From assembly GCF_029392875.1 (NCBI RefSeq), contig NZ_CP113946.1:496001-560000 (forward strand): a stretch of DNA of 64,000 nucleotides, given 5' to 3'. This stretch comes from Lactobacillus sp. ESL0677 (GTDB taxonomy: Bacteria; Bacillota; Bacilli; Lactobacillales; Lactobacillaceae). Position 1 is the first letter of the stretch, and each line of letters starts with the position of its first letter. The notes under the pieces were generated by a model. That model had not been told where the DNA came from and did not search any database. It was given only the letters and a program-made list of their open reading frames with translations. Shown here piece after piece: positions 25,643 through 34,097 of this stretch. Both the position numbers and the translations under genes were made by a program.

Positions 25643-25750
25643 AGATTATTTTAGGTAGCTATTAAGTCCTTCGTGTTTATGCGCGAAGAATTTTGGGTGT
25701 TTTACTGGAACATTAGTGGGTAATTGTTAATAAGGAAATCAGAATGCATC

Positions 25751-25939
25751 TTAAACCAACGGATTTTTAATAATTAATCCTGCTAAGACAGCAGCAATTA
25801 CCAAGCAACTGATCCCAAATATTAGTAAAATTTGTCTAGTTTTGTGACTTTGCCGCTTATCTAAGCTATAAACAAGACTGAAGCTGGCAAAAACAATGAA
25901 AAGCCCAGCAATTAATAATAAAGCAAAACTGTGATTCAT
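25751..25939 (-). CDS. Small two-helix membrane protein, unknown
   Basis: 62 residues with two hydrophobic helices (~6-25 and ~38-58) joined by a basic loop (DKRQSHKTRQ). AAAAGG lies 8 bases before the ATG. It is monocistronic, between the tRNA terminator and the epimerase, and transcribed against both. Not recognised. Confidence 0.6.
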   Translation of the reverse strand: MNHSFALLLIAGLFIVFASFSLVYSLDKRQSHKTRQILLIFGISCLVIAAVLAGLIIKNPLV

Positions 25940-26035
25940 ATAAACGACCTTTTCTAAATTCTGTCTTAATTAAACCATACAAGCTTGTTTTTGACCTGTT
26001 AAATCGGGTATGATTATATCAAGATGGAGGCTTTT

Positions 26036-27178
26036 ATGACTAAAATTAAGGTAATGACGGTTTTTGGTACTAGACCTGAGGCAATTAAAATGGCGCCGCT
26101 TGTACTCGGATTAAAGGCTGATGAGCGGTTTGACGAGGTGACGGTGGTTAGCGCGCAGCACCGTGAAATGCTTGATCAGGTTTTGGAAATTTTCAAAATT
26201 CAACCGGATTACGACTTTAATATAATGAAGCAGAATCAGTCGCTTGAAGAGATTACGGCTAAGGTAATGATTGACCTAGCTAAAGTAATTAAAAAGGAAA
26301 AGCCGGATATTGTTTTGGTGCACGGTGATACGACGACCAGCTTTGCGGCTAGCTTAGCCAGCTTTTATGAGCAGAGCACAATTGGGCACGTCGAGGCTGG
26401 CTTGCGCACGTGGAACAAATATTCACCATATCCTGAAGAAATGAACCGGCAAATGACCGATGACTTGGCAGACCTATACTTTGCCCCAACTAAATTGAGT
26501 AAAGCTAATTTGTTAAAAGAAAATCACCAAGCTGACAATATTTTTGTCACGGGAAATACCGCAATTGATGCACTTAAGCAAACGGTTCAAAAAGACTATC
26601 ATCATGATGTTCTTGACCTGATTGAACCGGGTCACAAAATCATTTTGGTAACGATGCATCGTCGTGAAAATCAGGGTGAACCAATGCGGCGTGTGTTTAA
26701 GGTGATGAAGCAGGTAGTTGATAGTCATGAGGACGTTGAGATCATCTATCCGGTTCATTTATCGCCACGTGTTCAGCAAGTTGCCCGTGAAATTTTGGGT
26801 AATGACCCACGAATTCATCTGATTGCCCCATTAGATGTAGTTGACTTTCATAATTTAGCCAAACGCAGTTACTACATTATGACAGATTCTGGCGGGGTGC
26901 AGGAAGAAGCACCGTCACTTAATAAACCAGTGTTAGTTCTGCGAGATACGACTGAGCGGCCTGAAGGTGTTAAGGCAGGAACATTAAAGTTAGTCGGAAC
27001 CAAAGTTGATGCGGTACGCAAAGCAATGCTTAACCTGCTTGAAGATAAGGCTGCTTATCAAAAAATGGCGAATGCTAAAAATCCGTACGGTGATGGCCAC
27101 GCCGCTGAACGAATAATGGACGATATTGCTTACTATTTTGATAAATCAAAGATGGCTAAACCAGCAGATTTTGAATAG
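26036..27178 (+). CDS. mnaA: UDP-N-acetylglucosamine 2-epimerase (non-hydrolysing)
   Basis: 380 residues. FGTRPEAIKMAPL at the N-terminus, GHVEAGLRTWNKYSPYPEE in the middle and DSGGVQEEAPSL near the end are hallmark motifs. The enzyme interconverts UDP-GlcNAc and UDP-ManNAc, the entry step for wall teichoic acid linkage units and some surface polysaccharides. ATG 26036 is chosen because TGGAGG lies 5 bases upstream; an earlier ATG overlaps that site. Monocistronic with its own terminator. Confidence 0.94.
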   Translation: MTKIKVMTVFGTRPEAIKMAPLVLGLKADERFDEVTVVSAQHREMLDQVLEIFKIQPDYDFNIMKQNQSLEEITAKVMIDLAKVIKKEKPDIVLVHGDTTTSFAASLASFYEQSTIGHVEAGLRTWNKYSPYPEEMNRQMTDDLADLYFAPTKLSKANLLKENHQADNIFVTGNTAIDALKQTVQKDYHHDVLDLIEPGHKIILVTMHRRENQGEPMRRVFKVMKQVVDSHEDVEIIYPVHLSPRVQQVAREILGNDPRIHLIAPLDVVDFHNLAKRSYYIMTDSGGVQEEAPSLNKPVLVLRDTTERPEGVKAGTLKLVGTKVDAVRKAMLNLLEDKAAYQKMANAKNPYGDGHAAERIMDDIAYYFDKSKMAKPADFE

Positions 27179-27201
27179 GGCTTAAATTTGACTAAAAATA
27201 A

Positions 27202-27237
27202 AGCTGATAGAGTAAAGCACTCTGTCAGCTATTTTTT
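27202..27237 (+). terminator. Terminator after mnaA
   Basis: AGCTGATAGAGT and ACTCTGTCAGCT pair around a 5-base loop, then a T run. The convergent LysR gene ends 17 bases downstream. Confidence 0.88.
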
Positions 27238-27253
27238 GTTTTGAGATTATTGA

Positions 27254-28165
27254 TTAAATTAAGGCTTGAGTAACAGTTTTTTGAATAAAATCTTTGTTAC
27301 TCTTTAAAAAATCAATAAAATTTAAGATCTCTGGTGACATCTCTCTGTCAGAATTATAAACAAGATAAACTTGTCTTGTATCTTTAGGTAAAGTAAGTTT
27401 GATTTTGTGAATACTAAAACCACTTAGATAAATGGTATTGGCAACAATCCCAACTGCGTTATCGGCGATTACCTGACCAGCAATTGCTAATTCATCGTGC
27501 AATCGATTGGTGATTGTGAGATCTGGTGTACTTGCTAAAAGCGCTGCCGTAACATCCTTACCAATTTGAATCTTTTTTGAATATGTGATTAGGTTGTCAC
27601 CGCGTAATTCTTCTGGCGTTATTTCTGTAATTTCTGCAAGATCACTTTCTTTGGCAACAATTGCAATAATATCTTCAGTGTATAGAGGTAGATAGGTAAA
27701 GTCTTCAAATTCCGGTACAAATGAACAAATTCCAAGATCATAGCGTCCAGCACTGATTCCTTGGCAAATTTGTAAGGAAGGATTGTCATGGTAAATAAAA
27801 TGTGCCTTTGTTAAGCTATCTGCTTTAAATTTTTTAACAAGTTTAGGCAATAGAGTACCAATAGCAGTTGGAATGCCAGCAATATGAATATTGCGTTGAT
27901 CTTGACTAACCATCTGGGTGAGTCTTCTTTTGCCATTTTCTAATGAATTTAGGGTTTTGGTGACAGTCGCATAGAAGCTTCGACCGTATTTTGTTAGTTC
28001 AACATTATGTCCTGAATGGATGAAAAGTTGACAATTTAATTCTGATTCTAACTGTTTAATTGCAACTGAAAGAGTCGGTTGTCCAATAAACAGATTGGTT
28101 GCAGCTTTGGTGTATTGTTTTTGATCAGCTACTTCTCGAAAATAATATAGTTGATTTAGATTCAT
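27254..28165 (-). CDS. LysR-family transcription regulator of the shikimate-type locus
   Basis: 303 residues. The N-terminal winged helix-turn-helix reads LNQLYYFREVADQKQYTKAA then LFIGQPTLSVAIKQLE, typical LysR. The rest is the periplasmic-binding-like effector domain. I chose ATG 28165 (AGAGG upstream); a longer frame to 28216 adds 17 residues not seen in the family. It is divergent from the MFS/FAD/aroE/aroD operon, the standard arrangement for a LysR activator of its neighbour. Likely effector is shikimate, quinate or an intermediate (inference). Confidence 0.9.
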   Translation of the reverse strand: MNLNQLYYFREVADQKQYTKAATNLFIGQPTLSVAIKQLESELNCQLFIHSGHNVELTKYGRSFYATVTKTLNSLENGKRRLTQMVSQDQRNIHIAGIPTAIGTLLPKLVKKFKADSLTKAHFIYHDNPSLQICQGISAGRYDLGICSFVPEFEDFTYLPLYTEDIIAIVAKESDLAEITEITPEELRGDNLITYSKKIQIGKDVTAALLASTPDLTITNRLHDELAIAGQVIADNAVGIVANTIYLSGFSIHKIKLTLPKDTRQVYLVYNSDREMSPEILNFIDFLKSNKDFIQKTVTQALI

Positions 28166-28311
28166 AAAAATACCTCTTATAAAGATTTTCCTCTGAAAAG
28201 TATACACTTTTGTCATTTTAGATTAACGAAATTTGCTATTTTTGTAGTATTCAAAAAAATGATACATGTTAAATAATTTTGAATTTTACTATCTAGTGCT
28301 TTATTAAGATA

Positions 28312-28329
28312 ATAAATTACGAAATTTAT
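28312..28329 (+). promoter_or_regulatory. Inverted repeat upstream of the shikimate-type operon
   Basis: ATAAATT and AATTTAT form a perfect 7-base repeat around ACGA, 22 bases before the MFS start and next to a GATAAT (-10-like) box. It is a candidate site for the divergent LysR regulator, although it is AT-rich enough to arise by chance. Confidence 0.4.
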
Positions 28330-28351
28330 GATTTTTTTAAAAGGTGGTTTT

Positions 28352-29551
28352 ATGAAAAAAGGAGAAAGTTACGTTGGTGCAGCTGCTTCAGTTTATCTAA
28401 ACTATGCAGTTGTCGGTGCCGCAACAATTTTCATTAGTCAATATCGTGAAGTTTTAGCTCAATCTTGGCATGCAACAGCTACAGCAATTTCGCTAGTGAT
28501 GGCAATGGTTGGTCTAGGTAGAATTATTACAATTCTATTTGCTGGTGCAATTTCAGATAAAATTGGTAGAAAGAAAACATTACTAATTGCTTTAGGATGT
28601 GATGCAATTTTCTTAATTGGTGCATCGTTTGCAAATAATGTATGGGTAGCTGGAATTGCCGCCATGTTCTTTGGTGCAACTAATTCATTTGGGGACACAG
28701 CTGGTTATCCAGCATTGGCCGATGCCTTTCCAGACAAAACTGCAACAATGAATTCATTCGTAAAAGCATCAATGCAGATTATGCAAATGATTTTTCCATT
28801 TTGTGTTAAGTTGATTCACGATCCAAGAATTACAGCTTGTATATTAGTTTTACTTTTATTCATTGATGCAGTTATTACTATGAAAGCAGCTTTTGCACCA
28901 CAGCTTGAGGAAGCAAAAGTTGATGAACAGGAAAAGAATACTGAAGATAAAGTTGAGGGTGTGAGTCAACCTAAATTAGCCGTTGATGGTTTAATGCTAA
29001 TTACTTTGGGCTTTACGATGTGCTTTACTTTCTATATCTTTTCATTGTATGCACCATATTATGGCCAATATGTTTTAAATGAATCAGCCGCAAATGCTAA
29101 TCAACTAGTTTCATGGTATTCAATTGCTTCATTAATTTCAGTTTTTGTGACTTCAGTATTGGTAACCAAAATTAAACGGTTAACTTTAATTATAGTTTAT
29201 TCTCTTATATCAGCTTTAGGGCTACTCTTTATGGTACTTAGTCCATCGTTAATTGCTGGTGAAGTTGGTTCATTATTAATTGGGTTCTTTGCTGCAGGAG
29301 GAATTTGGCAGGTTGGCTTATCAGTTTTAACATCATATTTCCCACAAGGTCATGGTAAGATTACGTCTTATTATAGTTTTGCACCTGCAGTTGTGTATTT
29401 TGTAGCGCCATTAGTAGCCGCTTTTGTTTTGAAGGCTAATTCAATTAGTACCTTAGCCGTATTTTGGATTACTGCAATCATTACAATTATTTCAGTTGCT
29501 TTGACATTAATATTAATTATTCGCAGTCGCAAATTTAAAGTTGAAAATTAG
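28352..29551 (+). CDS. MFS transporter, probable shikimate/quinate or related carboxylate carrier
   Basis: 399 residues with 12 predicted helices and a long charged central loop (~residues 190-215). Motif A is seen as AGAISDKIGRKK in the loop between helices 2 and 3. AAAGGTGG lies 7 bases before ATG 28352, which I prefer to an earlier in-frame ATG. It is first in an operon with the FAD reductase, aroE and aroD, so it most likely imports their substrate. It resembles the carrier at 34098-35291 in layout. Confidence 0.83.
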   Translation: MKKGESYVGAAASVYLNYAVVGAATIFISQYREVLAQSWHATATAISLVMAMVGLGRIITILFAGAISDKIGRKKTLLIALGCDAIFLIGASFANNVWVAGIAAMFFGATNSFGDTAGYPALADAFPDKTATMNSFVKASMQIMQMIFPFCVKLIHDPRITACILVLLLFIDAVITMKAAFAPQLEEAKVDEQEKNTEDKVEGVSQPKLAVDGLMLITLGFTMCFTFYIFSLYAPYYGQYVLNESAANANQLVSWYSIASLISVFVTSVLVTKIKRLTLIIVYSLISALGLLFMVLSPSLIAGEVGSLLIGFFAAGGIWQVGLSVLTSYFPQGHGKITSYYSFAPAVVYFVAPLVAAFVLKANSISTLAVFWITAIITIISVALTLILIIRSRKFKVEN

Positions 29552-29566
29552 GATAGGAACTTATTT

Positions 29567-31330
29567 ATGGTAAATAAAACAATTAAAGCACAGGCTGAGG
29601 GTCGTAATGGACAGATTGATTTCGAAATTGAAATTAATGATAACGGGATTAACGATTTAAAAGTAACCAAAAGTTCTGAGACACCAGCAATTTTTAATCA
29701 AGCTTTTGCTAAGTTAAAGGATGAAGTTATTTCTGAACAAAGCTTTGACGTTGATGCAATTTCTGGTGCATCAATTATGACGCAAGCAATGCTAGATTCA
29801 GGTAAGAAAGCATTGACAGAAAATGATATTACGTTAGCTTCTAAAACTAAAAATACTAGTCATACAGAAGAAACGTTAACTGCTGATGTTGTTGTTATTG
29901 GTTCTGGTATGGCAGGCTTAATGGCAGCATCACGTGCGCTATCAATGGGTAAAAAAGTTATAGTTTTGGAAAAGAACGGCTATCTTGGTGGTGCAACTGC
30001 TTTAAATGGCTCTAATGTAGTTGCCACTGGTTCAAAATTGGCAAGCAAGTTATTTGGTCAAACTGCTGAAAAAGACTCAGCTAAACTATTATTTGAAGAT
30101 ATAACACGTGAAAGTCGTGGTACTAATTATCCACAACTGTCTAATTTATTAGTAAATAATATTGGAAAAGCAATTGACTTTATTACTGATTTTGCTGATT
30201 TAACATATCAAAAGGCTGAAACGCAAACAATTGAGCATTCAGTTGATCGCCAAGTTGAAATGCCATCACAGAGCTCTTATGAGATTGTAATGAAGGTTGC
30301 CAAGGCTTTTGAAGAAAAAGGTGGCAAGATTATACTTGACGCTCGAGTAGAACAACTAGAGCAAAATAATCAGGGTGAGCTTGTTTCTTTAACTGCTGAA
30401 GGAAAGCACCAAACGCTTAAAGTTAATTTCAAATCATTAATTTTAGCTGCTGGTGGTTGGGGTGCTAGAGATTATAAAGAGCATAAAACTAACATTCCTT
30501 ATTATGGTCCAATGACCTCAACTGGTGATTACTTTGATTTTACTAAAAAGTTAAACCTTATTAGCCGTAATCTTGACTGGTATAAGGTATATCCACATGG
30601 CTTAGAAGTTGAACCTAGAATTGCTAAATTAACAACTTATTCGACTAAAGAAGCAACTGATATGGGTGCGATATTTGTCAATACAGCTGGTAAGCGGATT
30701 GTAAATGAATCCGCACCGTATACTCATTTTCGAGATGCAATTGCAGAACAAAAAGACCAGGTTGCATATATTATCATGGATGAGAGAATCTGGAATCGTT
30801 TCTATGAACTGCTACTTAAATATGGTTTTACAGCTGATGAGGTTCAAGGATTCTTTGATCTTGATGGTAAGAAGAGCCCGGTCTTGGTTAAGGGAAACTT
30901 AGCAACTGTTGCCCAAAAAGCTGGGATTAATGCTGAAGCTTTACAAAAAACTGTTGCTTCATATCAGGAAGCTGTTAAAGCAGGTCAGGATACTGAATTT
31001 GCTCGTCCAGCTAAATTTATGCATGAATTTGAAGGTTCTACGTATTATGTAATAGAGCAAAAATTGCGTTATTGTACAACTTTAGGTGGCTATGAAACTA
31101 CTGATCAAATGCAATTACTTAATACAGATTTAACTGCTGTTAAGAATTTTTATGCGGCTGGTGAAATTATTGGTGGAGCTAACGGCCACGATTCAATGCC
31201 AAGTATGATGAATTCATGGAGTTATGCTTCCGGCCTTGTTGCCGGAACGGCTGCTGCTGATAATACAAATTTTTATCAAGTAGAAGAACCGGTTGAAAGT
31301 GATACAGTTTCTGGAGCTTCCAGCAAATAA
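29567..31330 (+). CDS. FMN/FAD-dependent fumarate reductase-like (2-enoate carboxylate reductase) enzyme
   Basis: 587 residues, soluble. Residues 1-85 are an FMN-binding domain with DAISGAS (63-69), where covalent FMN is usually attached at the Ser/Thr. The FAD domain follows with VVIGSGMAGLMAASRAL (from ~109), and ends with AAGEIIGGANGHDSMPSM. The family (fumarate, urocanate and hydroxycinnamate reductases) reduces C=C bonds next to a carboxylate. The fumarate-binding HGxNRxGG motif is replaced by ANGHDSMPS, and after FVNTAGKRIVNE the expected Arg position looks like Tyr. So fumarate is unlikely. Next to aroE/aroD the likely substrate is shikimate or a derivative (inference). Confidence 0.85.
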   Translation: MVNKTIKAQAEGRNGQIDFEIEINDNGINDLKVTKSSETPAIFNQAFAKLKDEVISEQSFDVDAISGASIMTQAMLDSGKKALTENDITLASKTKNTSHTEETLTADVVVIGSGMAGLMAASRALSMGKKVIVLEKNGYLGGATALNGSNVVATGSKLASKLFGQTAEKDSAKLLFEDITRESRGTNYPQLSNLLVNNIGKAIDFITDFADLTYQKAETQTIEHSVDRQVEMPSQSSYEIVMKVAKAFEEKGGKIILDARVEQLEQNNQGELVSLTAEGKHQTLKVNFKSLILAAGGWGARDYKEHKTNIPYYGPMTSTGDYFDFTKKLNLISRNLDWYKVYPHGLEVEPRIAKLTTYSTKEATDMGAIFVNTAGKRIVNESAPYTHFRDAIAEQKDQVAYIIMDERIWNRFYELLLKYGFTADEVQGFFDLDGKKSPVLVKGNLATVAQKAGINAEALQKTVASYQEAVKAGQDTEFARPAKFMHEFEGSTYYVIEQKLRYCTTLGGYETTDQMQLLNTDLTAVKNFYAAGEIIGGANGHDSMPSMMNSWSYASGLVAGTAAADNTNFYQVEEPVESDTVSGASSK

Positions 31331-31366
31331 ATTAATGTTTAAGATAATTTATAAAGGAGAAAAATT

Positions 31367-32281
31367 ATGAAAAACGAAGTTACAGGTGTAAATGGTCCAA
31401 TTACAGGATGGCTTGATGGTCATACTTATTTGATAGGTTTGATGGCATATCCAATTCGTCACTCAATGTCACCAACGATGCACAACAATGCTTTTGCTAA
31501 ACTGGGTTTGAACTTTACTTACCTTTGTTTTGAAATTGGTAATGACAAATTAAAGGGTGCTGTTGATGCAATTCGGACTTTGGATATGCGCGGCTCTAAT
31601 GTTTCAATGCCAAATAAGAAAGAAGTTATTCAATACCTAGACAAGTTGTCCCCAGCTTCTGAAATGTGTGATGCTGTTAATACTATTGTTAATGATCATG
31701 GTGTTTTAACTGGTTATACAACTGATGGCATTGGTTTTGTTCAATCTCTAAAAGATGAAGGAATTGATATTAAGGACAAGGTTATGACTTTGGCTGGTGC
31801 TGGTGGTGCAGCAACTCCAATTGCTGTTCAATCTGCCTTAGATGGTGTTAAAGAAATTAAGATCTTTAACATTAAAGATGACAAGTGGGCACAAGCTGAA
31901 AAGACAGTTAGAATTATTACTAAAAAGACTGACTGCAAGGTTTCCTTAACAGATTTAGCCGATCAAGATGCTTTTAAAGCGGCAATTGCAGCTAGTGACA
32001 TATACTGTGATGCCACTGGTGTGGGAATGAAGCCATTAGAAGATCAAACTTTAGTTGAAGATCCATCTTGGTTCCACAAAGACATGGTTGTTTTTGATAC
32101 AGTTTATGCACCTAGAACAACTAAATTAATGAAGGTTGCTCAAAAAGCTGGTGTTAAGCATGTTTTTGATGGTATTGGCATGATGATTGATCAAGGTGCA
32201 GCTTCATTTAAATTATGGACTGGACAAGATATGCCAACTGATTATATTCGGGAAATTATGTTTTCTGAAGAAGATGAATAA
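31367..32281 (+). CDS. aroE: Shikimate/quinate 5-dehydrogenase (AroE/YdiB family)
   Basis: 304 residues, slightly longer than biosynthetic AroE. Shikimate-binding motif SMSPTMHNNAF (33-), catalytic Lys in NVSMPNKKEV, Asp in YTTDGIGF, and the nucleotide-binding loop LAGAGGAATPIA are seen. It interconverts shikimate and 3-dehydroshikimate with NAD(P). The context (carrier, reductase, LysR, no aroA/aroB/aroC) fits a catabolic or respiratory role rather than aromatic amino acid synthesis. AAAGGAG precedes the ATG; 13 bases separate it from aroD. Confidence 0.92.
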   Translation: MKNEVTGVNGPITGWLDGHTYLIGLMAYPIRHSMSPTMHNNAFAKLGLNFTYLCFEIGNDKLKGAVDAIRTLDMRGSNVSMPNKKEVIQYLDKLSPASEMCDAVNTIVNDHGVLTGYTTDGIGFVQSLKDEGIDIKDKVMTLAGAGGAATPIAVQSALDGVKEIKIFNIKDDKWAQAEKTVRIITKKTDCKVSLTDLADQDAFKAAIAASDIYCDATGVGMKPLEDQTLVEDPSWFHKDMVVFDTVYAPRTTKLMKVAQKAGVKHVFDGIGMMIDQGAASFKLWTGQDMPTDYIREIMFSEEDE

Positions 32282-32294
32282 TTAAGGGGAAAAT

Positions 32295-33050
32295 ATGTCT
32301 ACAGTAAAAATTAGAAATATTGTTTTGGGAGAAGGCTTACCTAAAATAGCTGTTCCCAATGTAGGAACTAATGAAGAAGAAATCTTTTCATCTGCTGAAA
32401 GAATAGCTATTGCCAAACCTGATCTAATGGAATGGCGTATTGATTATTATGTTGCTGGAATTCAAGATAATACTAAGCTAATTGCAACGGCCAAAAAATT
32501 ACGTGAAATTGTTGATGATTTGCCAATTTTAATAACCTTTAGAACTAAAAATGAAGGCGGCGTTTTACGTTTAAGTGATGAAATTTACTTAAATTTGGTA
32601 CAAACGATCATTGAGCAACGTTTAGGTGATGCAGTAGATATTGAACTATTCCATGATGAAACAAGAATTAAAGAACTTGTCCAAATGGCACATAACTATA
32701 ACGTTATTGTGATCATGAGTAATCATGATTTTGAAAAAGTTCCTCCTAAAGATGTCATTGAATTTAGATTAAAGAAGATGGCTGAAATGGGAGCAGATGT
32801 CGCTAAGTTGGCATGTATGCCACATAGTGCTAAAGATGTTTTGACGCTGCTTGATGCAACCAATGAAGTTCACCAGGCAATTGATCAACCGCTGATTACA
32901 ATGGCGATGGGTGATATTGGTAAGGTAACAAGGGTTGCTGGTCAATTATTCGGTTCAAGCCTATCCTTTGGTGCAGTTGGTAAAACTTCAGCACCAGGTC
33001 AATTATCAATTGAAGACTTACGTAATACTGAAAGTTACTTAGCCTTTTAG
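32295..33050 (+). CDS. aroD: 3-dehydroquinate dehydratase, type I
   Basis: 251 residues. Type I markers: MEWRIDYY (substrate-binding Glu/Arg), SNHDF (catalytic His, ~146), DVAKLACMP (Schiff-base Lys, ~171), GKVTRVAG (Arg) and TSAPGQLS. It interconverts 3-dehydroquinate and 3-dehydroshikimate, so together with the preceding dehydrogenase it links quinate and shikimate pools. Last gene of the operon; an IS remnant follows. Confidence 0.94.
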   Translation: MSTVKIRNIVLGEGLPKIAVPNVGTNEEEIFSSAERIAIAKPDLMEWRIDYYVAGIQDNTKLIATAKKLREIVDDLPILITFRTKNEGGVLRLSDEIYLNLVQTIIEQRLGDAVDIELFHDETRIKELVQMAHNYNVIVIMSNHDFEKVPPKDVIEFRLKKMAEMGADVAKLACMPHSAKDVLTLLDATNEVHQAIDQPLITMAMGDIGKVTRVAGQLFGSSLSFGAVGKTSAPGQLSIEDLRNTESYLAF

Positions 33051-33065
33051 TAAAGCAATAGAAAG

Positions 33066-33523
33066 TGTCTGGAAAAAACTAGGCATTAAACAACAAAAAT
33101 TCGTTAGAACTGATCTGAACTCTAAAATTAGGACAGGTTATCAAATTTTAACTTAAGACTAGTTTCCGATATTTTATCGGGGGCTAGTCTTTTAATTTTG
33201 TTTTGATTCTTTCGTTATTGTAGTAGTTAATATATTCTTTGATTGTCTGTTCTAATTCGGTTAGGTTCTTAAAATTCTTTTCGCAGCTATAAAACATTTC
33301 TTGCTCTAAGATGCCAATAAATAGACCTTTGTTTTAAAAAGAGCAGTTGAAAAGTATCATGCTAAATTAATGCAATCGAACCTTATGATGAACTTAAGCA
33401 AATATTAGTATAGAAAAGGAGGAAAGAGTCCGTTTATAGACTTAAAGGCATAAAAAAGGCCAAGTTTTCAAAAAAGAATACTTGGTCTATCTTTTTGTCT
33501 AAGAAGTTAGTTTTTCCTAGACA
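33066..33523 (-). mobile_element. Internally deleted IS3-family (IS150-like) remnant
   Basis: Imperfect terminal repeats face each other: TGTCTGGAAAAAACTAG (33066-33082) and, on the minus strand from 33523, TGTCTAGGAAAAACTAA. They begin with the TG typical of IS3 ends. Inside, only the C-terminus of the transposase is readable on the minus strand. A stable hairpin (AAGACTAG...CTAGTCTT, 33155-33192) follows it. The rest of the ~500-base gap between aroD and the next gene holds no gene. The element cannot move on its own. Confidence 0.75.
33184..33330 (-). pseudogene. Transposase OrfB C-terminal fragment (IS3 family)
   Basis: About 48 codons ending at 33184 read GILEQEMFYSC..., then LEQTIKEYINYYNNERIK. 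This is the C-terminal signature of IS150-group OrfB (rve integrase core end, with the catalytic Glu-containing helix lost upstream). An in-frame stop precedes it. It lies inside the inverted repeats of the remnant. Confidence 0.8.
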
Positions 33524-33546
33524 CTTTTCTTTACTTTATTTTTGCT

Positions 33547-33921
33547 TTACATGGACGGCCTTTTGTCATCAACACGTGGTGGCAGAATAAGAAAAGTTAA
33601 ACCCATATCTAATGGAAGTAGGTATACACTGATTTTTTGTTCTAAGATCATCGATAAAAGTGCTATACCAATAGCAGCCATACCTATTATCTGACCACAC
33701 TTTTGTGCTCCAGTCGTATTTATTTTACTTACTGTCTTTATTGTAGTAATTTTCTGCGAAAAAGAAGCAATGATACTGATAACTCCAATCACCAAAAAGA
33801 TCCCTAAAAATTGTGTACGTTTTTCTACATCTTCAGTAAAATATCCTAAAATTCCAATCAAGATCTGCACTAATCCCCAAAGTTCAAATGCTTGTCTACC
33901 AGTTAATTTATTCTCAAACAA
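33547..33921 (-). CDS. Small membrane protein, unknown
   Basis: 124 residues with four hydrophobic segments (~12-30, 38-53, 75-92, 98-112). TTG start with AAGGTA 6-7 bases upstream. Not recognised. It lies between the IS remnant and a bidirectional terminator, so it is monocistronic. Confidence 0.65.
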   Translation of the reverse strand: MFENKLTGRQAFELWGLVQILIGILGYFTEDVEKRTQFLGIFLVIGVISIIASFSQKITTIKTVSKINTTGAQKCGQIIGMAAIGIALLSMILEQKISVYLLPLDMGLTFLILPPRVDDKRPSM

Positions 33922-33996
33922 TTCTTTACCTTCTTAAAAATATTTTATCTAAATTATAGTATATTTTTAGTAGAAGTAAATACTTATATAAAAAAT

Positions 33997-34036
33997 AGAT
34001 CAAGATTCTCCGAAGAATAATTCTTGATCTTTTTTG
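33997..34036. terminator. Bidirectional terminator
   Basis: AGATCAAGA and TCTTGATCT form a stem, with an A run on the left and a T run on the right. On the minus strand it ends the MFS gene at 34098-35291. Confidence 0.8.
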
Positions 34037-34097
34037 TTAGCTATATTTATTTTTTTGGCTAATTTTTGTCAGTATTACTTTATATGAGCATTAGGAG

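Noticed and set aside
31367..33050. Aromatic amino acid biosynthesis operon
   Set aside because: No aroA, aroB, aroC or aroK; the operon instead contains a carrier, a C=C reductase and a LysR regulator.
33051..33546. Complete insertion sequence
   Set aside because: Only the C-terminal ~48 codons of OrfB are readable, with no OrfA.
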